DNA of 64,000 nucleotides, taken from positions 1-64,000 of the forward strand of contig NZ_JPOS01000006.1 of the NCBI RefSeq assembly GCF_000759025.1. Direction: 5' to 3'. Below, piece by piece: positions 1 through 7,606 of this stretch. The stretch is from Phaeodactylibacter xiamenensis (GTDB taxonomy: Bacteria; Bacteroidota; Bacteroidia; Chitinophagales; Saprospiraceae). Made by a program: the position numbers and the translations under genes. Below the pieces are notes generated by a model. It saw only the letters and a program-made list of their open reading frames with translations. It did not search any database and was not told the origin of the DNA. Numbering within the stretch: the first letter of the stretch is position 1; each line of letters begins with the position of its first letter.

Positions 1-1
1 C

Positions 2-391
2 CGCGCGGCGGCCTTCGCCCGTGGCCTGCTCAATACCTTCTACGGCTACGACTACCGCATTGTACCGCAGTCGCCAAATGTGCAGGGGCTCTATACCCTG
101 CCCGGCAGCGGGCCTGCCACGCAGCCGCAGGAACGGGCACAGCCCTTATCGGCACTGCCCAACCCCGCCCGGGAGCAGGTCGCTTTCCGATACCAATTGC
201 CGGACCCGCAGCAGCCTGCACAGTTGCTGATTTACGATATGCAGGGCAAGCATGCCGCTACGCTACGCTGTGGCCTAGGTACCGTCCAGCAAATTTGGCA
301 AACTGCTGGATACCAACGCGGGCTGTACTATTGCATCCTACAGCAGGGGGGCTACCGCTCTCCCGCATTGAAAGTACTGCTGATTGACTAA
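2..391 (+). CDS. C-terminal part of a T9SS-secreted protein (5' end outside window)
   Basis: The frame is open from the first base of the window, so the start lies upstream. The last ~85 residues form a type A T9SS sorting domain: an LPNPAREQV core (the usual PNPA motif), a YDMQGK turn, and a GLYYCIL strand before the end. This domain directs export across the outer membrane by T9SS and is normally cleaved. The visible part before it (around GLLNTFYGYDYRI) matches nothing I recognise, so the function of the mature protein is unknown. A 14-bp hairpin follows the stop directly. Confidence 0.75.
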   Translation, partial: RAAAFARGLLNTFYGYDYRIVPQSPNVQGLYTLPGSGPATQPQERAQPLSALPNPAREQVAFRYQLPDPQQPAQLLIYDMQGKHAATLRCGLGTVQQIWQTAGYQRGLYYCILQQGGYRSPALKVLLID

Positions 392-400
392 CTATTCTAT

Positions 401-436
401 AGCGCCGGTTTTAGTAAGGCTGCTAAAACCGGCGCT
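401..436. terminator. Hairpin terminator between two T9SS genes
   Basis: A perfect 14-bp inverted repeat (AGCGCCGGTTTTAG / CTAAAACCGGCGCT) with an 8-nt loop starts 10 bases after the stop of the upstream gene. The bases after the stem (CCAAATTT) give only a weak U-tract. It probably terminates the upstream gene and separates it from the next one. Confidence 0.7.
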
Positions 437-454
437 CCAAATTTCCCCTCTATT

Positions 455-2020
455 ATGAAAAACTTTCTTTGGCACCTGTTACTGATATTGTGCAGCACTA
501 CATTTGCACAAACCACTACTTTTAACAAAAGAATAGATACAGGATACCCTTTTCTGAATATCACAGAAGTTTTGCCTACTGATAGCTGCTACTATGCTAC
601 AGGAGTAATTACCCATGAAACAGATAGTATCTTTTCTGTTGGCCATCTTTTTTTAAAACTTAGCCTTGAAGGAGAAATCCTATGGCACAAAAAGCTCGGC
701 ACCCCACAGAAATCCTATGAATCCTGGGGGTCAGGCCTTTTTTCAACGGATGAATCCAGTTTCGTTACCATGGGGATTACTAAAGATTCAATCCCCAAAA
801 TCGCGCTCATTAAATACAATGGAAATGGGGACACTATATTCACGAAAGAGTACATCAACCCTTTCTATCCGGAAGAATCTTTTATCTCCGCAGCACAAAA
901 TGTCAGCCCTTATAAAAACGATGAGATTTCACTTATTTCAGGGATTGATGCCGATCCAGATGGGGGCAATTCCGAGATATACTGGCTACGCCTGAACGCA
1001 GCAGGGGAAATAATAAATAGTTTTATTTACGCCGCACCGGAGCACAATACCCCTGAATCACAAACCATAGATGAAAATGGGAATATCACCATAGGCGCCT
1101 TTAGCCATAACATCGGCCAAGTCAACCAAAATTTCACCTGCCAGGCTCAAATCCTACAGATAGACAGTTTAGGCAACCAAAAATGGCTGTACAAGACCCC
1201 AGCTAACCAGCTTTTTAGCTCCGCACGCTCCCTCCTCCCCACCCCCGACGGCAGCCTCATCGTCGGAACCGGTAAAGGCGTGGAGACGGCCATCAACAGC
1301 AGCAGCGGCCGCGTAGACTGGAACCCCTGCTTCTTCAAGCTCAATGCCGATAGGCAGATGGAGTGGACCAGGGGGTTTAGGGGCGAATTCCCGTGGACTA
1401 ACTTCTCCATGGTCAAAATCGTTGAGGCTACAGACCAAAGCGGGTACCTTGGCATCAGTTGGACCGCAGAGACGGAGTCTATTGGAGAGCTTAGGAAAGG
1501 CACCTGGCTCATGAAGGCCTCCCCACAAGGCGACAGCCTTTGGGTGCGCTACTTCACGCTTTTTGATGAGGAACCGCTTGCCCCCGAGCCCATGGACCTC
1601 AAAGCCACCCCCGATGGCGGCTACATCGTCTGCGGCGCTATCGACCCGCCCGATGACGGGGGCGTCCACCCATTGCGCTACGGCTGGCTCCTCAAGCTCG
1701 ATGAGCACGGCTGCCTCGTGCCCGGCTGCCACCTGCCCAACAGCACCGCGCCGGAGCCCGGCACACCGCCACAGCTCGCCCTCTTCCCCAACCCCGCCCG
1801 CGATTTTATCAACTTTGAGCTGCGCGGTGCCCGCCCTGCCCCCGATGGGGTGTTCCGCATACTTGATGTGCAGGGGCAGCTTTTGCAGACTATCCCGGCA
1901 CAGGAAGCCTTGGGTACGGTAGTCGTGCCCGTGCACGATTGGGCGGCGGGGGCGTATGTGGTGCAGTACCTGGAAGGCGGGCAGCTCAGGGCAACGGAGC
2001 AGTTCTTGAAGGTGGAGTGA
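455..2020 (+). CDS. Secreted repeat protein with type A T9SS sorting domain
   Basis: 521 residues. Residues 1-18 are a signal peptide ending in TFAQ. The body has repeated motifs of the type LKLSLEGEILWHKKLG, LIKYNGNGDTIFTKE and LQIDSLGNQKWLYK, typical of beta-propeller-like secreted proteins of Bacteroidota (delta-60/SBBP-like repeats). Residues ~445-521 are a type A sorting domain (ALFPNPARDFINF ... AGAYVVQYLEG ... FLKVE). The mature protein is probably cell-surface or extracellular; its substrate is unknown. Base composition changes abruptly near position 1200: the 5' half is AT-rich, the 3' half clearly GC-rich, although the frame is continuous. This suggests a chimeric gene. Confidence 0.8.
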   Translation: MKNFLWHLLLILCSTTFAQTTTFNKRIDTGYPFLNITEVLPTDSCYYATGVITHETDSIFSVGHLFLKLSLEGEILWHKKLGTPQKSYESWGSGLFSTDESSFVTMGITKDSIPKIALIKYNGNGDTIFTKEYINPFYPEESFISAAQNVSPYKNDEISLISGIDADPDGGNSEIYWLRLNAAGEIINSFIYAAPEHNTPESQTIDENGNITIGAFSHNIGQVNQNFTCQAQILQIDSLGNQKWLYKTPANQLFSSARSLLPTPDGSLIVGTGKGVETAINSSSGRVDWNPCFFKLNADRQMEWTRGFRGEFPWTNFSMVKIVEATDQSGYLGISWTAETESIGELRKGTWLMKASPQGDSLWVRYFTLFDEEPLAPEPMDLKATPDGGYIVCGAIDPPDDGGVHPLRYGWLLKLDEHGCLVPGCHLPNSTAPEPGTPPQLALFPNPARDFINFELRGARPAPDGVFRILDVQGQLLQTIPAQEALGTVVVPVHDWAAGAYVVQYLEGGQLRATEQFLKVE

Positions 2021-2028
2021 TAACCACA

Positions 2029-2199
2029 TCACCCCACATGCCGCTCCACCAGCCCAATTACTTCCTGCTCCAGGGCATCCGCCCTCGCAGCTATAGATTG
2101 AGCCGCTGAGAGTTTGGCTTCCACCCAGGCTTTGTCCTCGATATCACCGGCATTGATGCGGACATTGAGCCAGGCACCGTGCACAGCTGCTCTTCCTGC
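2029..2199 (-). pseudogene. Remnant of formimidoyl-THF cyclodeaminase C-terminus
   Basis: The minus strand reads in frame through about 57 codons ending at a TGA at 2029-2031. It contains HGAWLNVRINAGDIEDKAW followed by a charged helix ending ALEQEVIGLVERHVG. This pattern (RGA.LNV.IN...I.D..F/W) matches the end of the formiminotransferase-cyclodeaminase / methenyl-THF cyclohydrolase family. Nothing upstream on the minus strand continues the protein: beyond 2200 the sequence becomes AT-rich and non-coding. I read it as the surviving 3' end of a deleted gene. Recognition is from memory of the family, so the exact name is moderately certain. Confidence 0.5.
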
Positions 2200-2436
2200 G
2201 CATTTTTTTGGGAGCGCTCTCTTCCCTAAAGAAATACATCACGCTATATTTGATTGGTAAAATCAGCTCGTCCGGTATTTTTCACAACCCCAAACAAAGC
2301 TAAACCAAACGTTAATTAACCTAAACTTATTCCGCCGGAATTGGCACTATGTCGTTTTTTGCCTACATTGTAATCACAGCGCGTTCCAGCTGCTTGCTCA
2401 AATGCGCTCTTTGTAACTAAAATCCCTTCACACTTT
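2200..2436. other. AT-rich intergenic stretch
   Basis: No ORF, RNA gene or clear repeat is visible. It contains several poly-T/poly-A tracts and probably the promoter of the next gene. Confidence 0.4.
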
Positions 2437-2943
2437 ATGCAAAATCTATCTTCCATTTATCCCCCCGCGTTAAGTATTATTGCCTTATCCTTTGATAAAC
2501 TCGTAAGCGGCAGTGCAGATTTATCCGGGTTTAGCCTTGATACTGCTGCACTACAGCCCATTGCTTATATGGCAGACGGGACGAAGCAAAAGATCACGCT
2601 TTCCATCCGTTCCGGGGGGAAGCTGGGCAATGGTTTCTTGCAGCAATCGGATAACACTCCGCTGGAAGAAAGCAACGAACAGAAATCAGCATTAGGTGCA
2701 CAAGTGTTGGTTTCCCCTAACCCTTTCAGTCAAAAGCTGCTGATCGACCTTGGGAGTACTCCTTCAGGCGCACAAACCTCAGTTACTATTTTCAACAGTA
2801 TTGGCCAGCAGGTCTGGCAATGGCAGGGCTCAGCAGATGGAACACTCGAGGCTTCCACTTCAACCTGGCCGGATGGCGTGTACTACTATCAGGTAAAGAT
2901 AGGTGAAGACTTGACTTCTGGCAAGGTTATTAAAGGCCAATAA
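2437..2943 (+). CDS. Short T9SS-domain protein, probably a truncated gene
   Basis: 168 residues. Residues ~90-168 are a type A sorting domain (VSPNPFSQKLLIDLG ... IFNSIGQQVWQW ... DGVYYYQVKIGEDLTSGKVIK). The first ~85 residues do not start with a signal peptide: the N-terminus has only a weak hydrophobic patch followed by a polar, GSADLSGF-rich stretch. A T9SS cargo without a Sec signal cannot reach the periplasm, so this is best read as the 3' end of a larger gene that lost its 5' part. The FTCD remnant just upstream fits a locus that has suffered deletions. A short functional protein remains possible. Confidence 0.55.
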   Translation: MQNLSSIYPPALSIIALSFDKLVSGSADLSGFSLDTAALQPIAYMADGTKQKITLSIRSGGKLGNGFLQQSDNTPLEESNEQKSALGAQVLVSPNPFSQKLLIDLGSTPSGAQTSVTIFNSIGQQVWQWQGSADGTLEASTSTWPDGVYYYQVKIGEDLTSGKVIKGQ

Positions 2944-2964
2944 AACTTTAATATAATTTAATTG

Positions 2965-2993
2965 CCCAGCCCCACGGCACATGCGGGGCTGGG
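2965..2993. terminator. Hairpin terminator after the short T9SS gene
   Basis: Inverted repeat CCCAGCCCC / GGGGCTGGG (9 bp) begins 22 bases after the preceding stop. It lies upstream of the signal peptide of the next gene, which argues that the next CDS starts at 3010 and not at the in-frame TTG at 2962. Confidence 0.65.
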
Positions 2994-3009
2994 TATATAT
3001 CCTTTTATT

Positions 3010-5220
3010 ATGCGTACCATATTCCTCACTTTACTGATAATGGCCAGCATAAACAAGGGCAAAAGCCAATGCTGGGAAATCATTTACGATGGAGGTAATA
3101 ATATTGTTTTTACAAACCTTGAAGTCTTAAATGACTCCGCATTTTGGGTAGTTGCCACACTTGTAGAACAAGGGCAAAGCCTAGGGCTAAGAACAGAAGA
3201 CAAAGGGGACTCTTGGAGCATCGTGACTTGGCCAAGCTCCATTTCTCACCCATATTCCATTGAACTCATTAATCAGAACTCCGCTTTTATTGGGTCCTTT
3301 AAAAATAGCGTATATAAAACAGAAGACAAGGGCTGGTCATGGGATGACGTAGACCTCCCCCAAGAGGGAGGGGGGACTGTAATCCGTTACATTGTTTTTA
3401 ACAACGAAAACGAGGGGTGGCTAACTGTTGACAAAGGCTCTATTTTTCATACTCAAGATGGAGGGGCAAATTGGGTAGAAAAAGGAAACAATGTAGAATA
3501 TGGAATTCCTTCTTTCAGAGGTTTTCAGGCTGTAACGGATAGTGTCCTCTATTTTTATGGCTGGCATGCATTCAGCAGCGCTAATTCAGCCCGAATATGG
3601 AAAACTATCAACAAGGGGGATACATGGAATACTTTGAATTTAGGACTACCTACAAGTGAACTGGATTTCTTCTTTCTAGATCAAAACACTGGATGGATTC
3701 CATGCCAAAACAACACAATCTGTAAAACAATGGATGGAGGGGATACTTGGTCAGAATATACAGTTACAGACAACTCTGAAACTTACGGTTTCACAACCCA
3801 ATTTACTAGCAATAGTATAGGCTGGGTAGGAGGATGGATAGCTGATTCTCCCAATTTTTTAATCCCGTTTATTGCGTACAGCGGCGACGGGGGCGAAACC
3901 TGGGCAAGGCAACATTTATCAATTGATACGTCTTATGTTTTTGACTATGAAAACGACAATAGAATAAGAGAACTCCAAATGGTCAACGACACACTGGGTT
4001 ACGCTATATCAGGCAGAAGGCGTATCTACCGCTACCGCGGGCGCGCTGCCGAATGCGGGCCTGCCCCCGTATTGCTCGGCACTAACGCCTTGTCCCCCAG
4101 CTTCTCCTGGGCTGCCGCCGAAGGCTGCTTCGATGGGTACTATTTCCAAATAGGCAGCAGCCCAGGGGAGGATGACCTCCTGCCTCCAACTGATGTCGGG
4201 CTCGACACCTTTTTCCACGCTACGGCACCGCTCCCTGAAAACACCACCGCATACGCCACTGTGCGCCCCTATAACCACCAATTTGGGCCAGCACAAAGCT
4301 GCGAGTCTACCGTTTTCCTAACCCCGGACTGCCCTCCAGCCCCTGTCGTCATCGATACCGGCTACTGTGCAGGCAGTCCATTGCTGTGGGGGGACAGCCT
4401 CATTAATGCGCCCGGCACCTATACCTTCCCTGCACAGGCGCTAACGGGCTGCGACAGCACCACCGTGCTCAAAGTAGAAGCCTATGCCCCGGATACCAGC
4501 TTAATCGATACTTTTTTCTGTAGTGGCAGCGATGGGCTGCTCTGGGGGGACAGCCTGTTGCCACAGCCAGGGACATATATCTTTGCCTACCTCAATGCAC
4601 AGGGCTGTGACAGTACCGTACAGGTTTCACTAGCCCTTACCAACAGCAGCTTAAGCGCCATAGACACCTTCTTTTGCGAAGGGGAAGCCTTTTGGTGGGG
4701 CGATACCCTACTGCCCGGGCCGGGCCTGCACACCCTCGCCTACCGCTCCGCAGAGGGCTGTGACAGTACCCTGCAAGTCACGCTCCAAGCCCGGAACAAT
4801 AGCTATGTTGAGCTGGACACTGCTCTTGTGCCAGGAGCTGTTTTCATGGGCAGCGCCTTCTATACGGACACTACTTTCACGCAGTTGCACCCTGCCGCTA
4901 ACGGCTGCGACAGCCTCACCACCATCCACATAGAGATCATCTCCAATACCAGAGCTGCAGCCCAGCCTTCGCCCTGGCGTTGTTACCCTAACCCTGCCCG
5001 GGACCTCCTCTGGGCGGAAGGGCCTTCACCTAATGCCCGGCTACAGTTATGGTCTGCCGGAGGGCAGCGGGTTGGGCTTCCCAAGCATAGCCCCCCTACG
5101 CCTGAAGGGGCAGGGCGGTACAGGTATGCTTACAACATCTCCCATTTGCCGCCGGGGTTGTACTGGCTGCAGATCACCTGGGAGAGTGGGACAGCTTTGG
5201 AGAAGGTGGTGAAGATGTAA
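3010..5220 (+). CDS. Secreted YCF48/BNR-repeat protein with type A T9SS domain
   Basis: 736 residues from the ATG at 3010, which gives a clean signal peptide (MRTIFLTLLIMASINKGKSQ); the upstream TTG lies inside a terminator hairpin. Residues ~20-345 contain at least six Asp-box-like motifs (KGDSWSI, KGWSWDD, GGANWVE, KGDTWNT, GGDTWSE, GGETWAR), as in YCF48/sialidase-type beta-propellers. Residues ~450-640 hold four modules, most ending in GCDST, common in T9SS cargo. The C-terminus is a sorting domain (CYPNPARDLLWAE ... GLYWLQITWESG). The first kilobase is AT-rich; after about position 4010 the sequence becomes strongly GC-rich within the same frame. Confidence 0.8.
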   Translation: MRTIFLTLLIMASINKGKSQCWEIIYDGGNNIVFTNLEVLNDSAFWVVATLVEQGQSLGLRTEDKGDSWSIVTWPSSISHPYSIELINQNSAFIGSFKNSVYKTEDKGWSWDDVDLPQEGGGTVIRYIVFNNENEGWLTVDKGSIFHTQDGGANWVEKGNNVEYGIPSFRGFQAVTDSVLYFYGWHAFSSANSARIWKTINKGDTWNTLNLGLPTSELDFFFLDQNTGWIPCQNNTICKTMDGGDTWSEYTVTDNSETYGFTTQFTSNSIGWVGGWIADSPNFLIPFIAYSGDGGETWARQHLSIDTSYVFDYENDNRIRELQMVNDTLGYAISGRRRIYRYRGRAAECGPAPVLLGTNALSPSFSWAAAEGCFDGYYFQIGSSPGEDDLLPPTDVGLDTFFHATAPLPENTTAYATVRPYNHQFGPAQSCESTVFLTPDCPPAPVVIDTGYCAGSPLLWGDSLINAPGTYTFPAQALTGCDSTTVLKVEAYAPDTSLIDTFFCSGSDGLLWGDSLLPQPGTYIFAYLNAQGCDSTVQVSLALTNSSLSAIDTFFCEGEAFWWGDTLLPGPGLHTLAYRSAEGCDSTLQVTLQARNNSYVELDTALVPGAVFMGSAFYTDTTFTQLHPAANGCDSLTTIHIEIISNTRAAAQPSPWRCYPNPARDLLWAEGPSPNARLQLWSAGGQRVGLPKHSPPTPEGAGRYRYAYNISHLPPGLYWLQITWESGTALEKVVKM

Positions 5221-5382
5221 TAGCCTGGTACGACCAGGGCGCTGACCTGGCTAGTGCGACTAGACCGAAATAGTTGACAGTCTTTTCACGCTTGAGCGCT
5301 TACTAGCGTTGGGCGTTAACTGTCAAGTATCTACGGCTCAATCCACTAGAAATATATTATATAGATTGCCCGTTATTTAATA

Positions 5383-5397
5383 CTTGACAGACCACTA
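5383..5397. repeat. Solo right end of a MITE-like element
   Basis: CTTGACAGACCAC followed by TA is identical to the right terminal repeat of the element at 47481-47643. About 13 bases inside it are also similar (CCCgTTATTTAATA against CCCATAAATTAACA). No matching left end is visible upstream, although TTGACAG (5274-5280) and CTGTCAA (5320-5326) form an internal inverted pair, so the copy is partial or rearranged. Confidence 0.5.
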
Positions 5398-5527
5398 AAT
5401 GCTCCGGGGCGTTGTAGGGCTCAAATGCCTTTAGCTTGCCCTGGCCCGCCTCGTACTGCAGGCCGCCTACATCAAAAAACACTTTCAGCAGCCGGATTTG
5501 GGGAATTTGGATGGGATGGAGTTGTAA
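5396..5527 (-). pseudogene. Unidentified coding remnant cut by the repeat end
   Basis: The minus strand reads 44 open codons, including IRLLKVFFDVGGLQYEAG and KLKAFEPYNAPEHL, with amino-acid use typical of a real protein. A TAA precedes it and it runs straight into the MITE-like end at 5395. I do not recognise the family. It is probably a fragment of a gene disrupted by the repeat. Confidence 0.35.
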
Positions 5528-5717
5528 TTATACTGACGATTAAGTGGTTTGCCACAGCAAACCTACTCAATGCTTGCCCGTGTCTCCTCACTTGTGGGCT
5601 TTGGCCACTGGAGACTATACTTAAAGGCAGGAGGGTCAGCATTTACGCTGGGAAGTGGCTCGCGCTTGCCCTGACAAGCTGCGCTTCGTCAGTGGCCGAT
5701 GTCGCAAATCCAAGATC

Positions 5718-5764
5718 CCAGACGATGAATGTCTGGATCAACGACCCAGACGATGAATGTCTGG
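5718..5764. repeat. Two copies of a 19-bp hairpin repeat
   Basis: CCAGACGATGAATGTCTGG occurs at 5718-5736 and 5746-5764, spaced 28 bp start to start. Each copy is an inverted repeat (CCAGAC/GTCTGG) with a 7-nt loop. Function unknown; a protein-binding site or decayed repeat is possible. Confidence 0.6.
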
Positions 5765-5837
5765 ATAGTGACCCGACATTTATCGTTCCCCGTGCTGGCC
5801 GTCAGCGCCAGTAGGTGACCACTTCGTATTGCGTATA

Positions 5838-7514
5838 TCACCGTACCAACGTCACATCCCCCTGCAAAGTCTGCACTGCTTCCTGCCGCTCTACCTGATA
5901 CTGCATGAGGTAGAAATAGACCTCTGTGGGCGCAGGCTCTCCGTCCTGTTCGCCATCCCAGGGCAGGGCGGCGTCTGAAGTTTCATAGACGAGATTGCCC
6001 CAGCGGTTGTAAATGCGCAGCAGAAAGTTTAGGAAGACCGGTTCTTCACAGTCACTCAGCGGGCCAAAGGTATCGTTGGTGTTGTCGCCGTTTGGGGTGA
6101 AGGTATTGGGCAGCGCAATCATACAGATACTGGTGTCACAGTCTATGGTCGCAATGGCGATGGTATCCGCAACCGTCTCGCAGGCTGTGCTGATAGTCAG
6201 GGCGTACAGGCTGTCCAGACCCACTTCGATCTCCGTGGCCGTATCGCCCGTAGACCAGGCGTAGTCTGCATCGGGGAATTCCGGGACGGAAAGCGTTGCC
6301 GGTTCATCTTCGCAAAGGGTCAGGGTGTCCTGCTCAAAGGCGAATTCGAGTGGCTGTGTAGCAAAAATATGGTCGGAAAAGTTGGGCAGGCCGGAATAGG
6401 GGATATCCTCACTACCCGGCAGCATATAAACATCCGGCATAAACAGAGGCTCCTGTGTATCGGGGCATTCCAAAATGGATAGGGTTGGCCCATCGCTCAG
6501 AAAAAAATCGCGCTCCAGTAAGTAAATATTACCATCCACCGCCATTTGCATTTGACCGGTCAGGCGTTTGTCCGGTAGGTTGACGATTATTGAACGGCTG
6601 TCTTCCACCTCCTCCGATTCCAAATCGTACTGCACCATTACGCGGCCAGCGGGTGTGTTTTCCACAAAATAGAGAAATTGGCTACTTGGCGAGAAAGAAG
6701 CGGCGTCCCGGCTGTGGTCGGGCATAGGCGTCAGGTCGATGATATTGGCCGTATCAATTTGCCCGGTGGCATTATCGAAGGGGAAAACGGTGCCCGCACA
6801 GTGCAGCCACTGCCCGTTGGGCGAGATATCGAGCTGTCCCGTAATCGTGCCGTCAAAGGGGAAAGCCAGCGTATCCGTAACACCTTCGCTTGTAAGAGGG
6901 AAAACCAGGAGCTGATTGTTCTCGGGAACGGCATCCACAATAACGACCCAGTAGTCGGTCCCATTTTGGTGAATAGTGCCCGTGAGGCCTTCGAAAGCGG
7001 GTACGTACACCCGTTGGTCGGCTACCGTGACGCCGCCCAGCCCGCCATTGAGCGCCATATCTACCTCAAAGTAGGATAAGCCCCGACCCTGCGGCTGCCC
7101 CGGCACGCTACCGCCAATGTCAAACTCCACTTCTTCCATCGTGAACAGGTAGTACACCTCATCTGCCCCCGGCTTTGGCAGTATCAGGGCGGACTGCGCT
7201 GCACTGAACCCACCGCCTTCGGTGCCGCCCATATCGTACATAAATTCATTGTTACGGTTCCAGATTTTCCCGGAGGTCTGCCCAGATTGCTCCGGGTCCC
7301 GGCCACCCCCATTGGTGTAGAAGAGCACATTGCCCTCCGCATCGGAGACAATAGCGCAGCCTTCAAAGGTTTCCATAGCACCTCCAGGCACCTGTACGGG
7401 ATTGCCACCGGAGAAGTCCAGCCCGGCAGCTGCACCAAAGTACCAGACCGTACCTGCATTCTGGGCAGAGAGCAACAATGGGGACAACAGAAAAAAGCAG
7501 AGTAGTTGTTTCAT
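5838..7514 (-). CDS. Secreted protein with type B T9SS (gliding-motility-like) C-terminal domain
   Basis: 558 residues from the ATG at 7514 (MKQLLCFFLLSPLLLSAQ signal peptide); the longer in-frame start adds eight residues without support. The body has WD40/PQQ-like features: GTVWYFGAAAGLDFSGG, LFYTNGGG, LLVFPLTSEG, LDISPNGQWLHCAG and FSPSSQFLYF. Similar N-terminal modules occur in large Bacteroidota adhesins. Residues ~460-558 are a type B C-terminal domain (ALPNTFTPNGDNTNDTF ... LRIYNRWGNLVYE ... PWDGEQDGEP), which is not removed in the same way as type A domains and often anchors surface adhesins or gliding proteins. Confidence 0.8.
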   Translation of the reverse strand: MKQLLCFFLLSPLLLSAQNAGTVWYFGAAAGLDFSGGNPVQVPGGAMETFEGCAIVSDAEGNVLFYTNGGGRDPEQSGQTSGKIWNRNNEFMYDMGGTEGGGFSAAQSALILPKPGADEVYYLFTMEEVEFDIGGSVPGQPQGRGLSYFEVDMALNGGLGGVTVADQRVYVPAFEGLTGTIHQNGTDYWVVIVDAVPENNQLLVFPLTSEGVTDTLAFPFDGTITGQLDISPNGQWLHCAGTVFPFDNATGQIDTANIIDLTPMPDHSRDAASFSPSSQFLYFVENTPAGRVMVQYDLESEEVEDSRSIIVNLPDKRLTGQMQMAVDGNIYLLERDFFLSDGPTLSILECPDTQEPLFMPDVYMLPGSEDIPYSGLPNFSDHIFATQPLEFAFEQDTLTLCEDEPATLSVPEFPDADYAWSTGDTATEIEVGLDSLYALTISTACETVADTIAIATIDCDTSICMIALPNTFTPNGDNTNDTFGPLSDCEEPVFLNFLLRIYNRWGNLVYETSDAALPWDGEQDGEPAPTEVYFYLMQYQVERQEAVQTLQGDVTLVR

Positions 7515-7606
7515 GGTCATTTTCGCGTTTATGGCCACAAAGCTACGGTATATTCCCGTTGCACTCTTCGAATTCTGCTTATATTAACCGTCAAAAATCA
7601 GGCAAT

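Larger units (their letters stand above)
5221..5837. other. 617-bp gap with gene debris and repeats
   Basis: No intact gene. It holds the right end of a MITE-like repeat (5383-5397), a coding-like remnant on the minus strand (5396-5527) and two 28-bp-spaced hairpin repeats (5718-5764). A 129-codon plus-strand ORF here (5425-5814) is low-complexity in sense and not credible. Confidence 0.55.

Noticed and set aside
1169..2032. 287-codon ORF antisense to the T9SS gene
   Set aside because: Located in the GC-rich half only, no protein-like motifs, opposite a sorting domain.
2962..3009. Earlier start (TTG at 2962) for the YCF48-repeat gene
   Set aside because: It lies at the edge of the preceding terminator hairpin and would bury the signal peptide.
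5425..5814. 129-codon ORF in the 5.4-kb gap
   Set aside because: Crosses a minus-strand coding remnant and two hairpin repeats; composition not protein-like.
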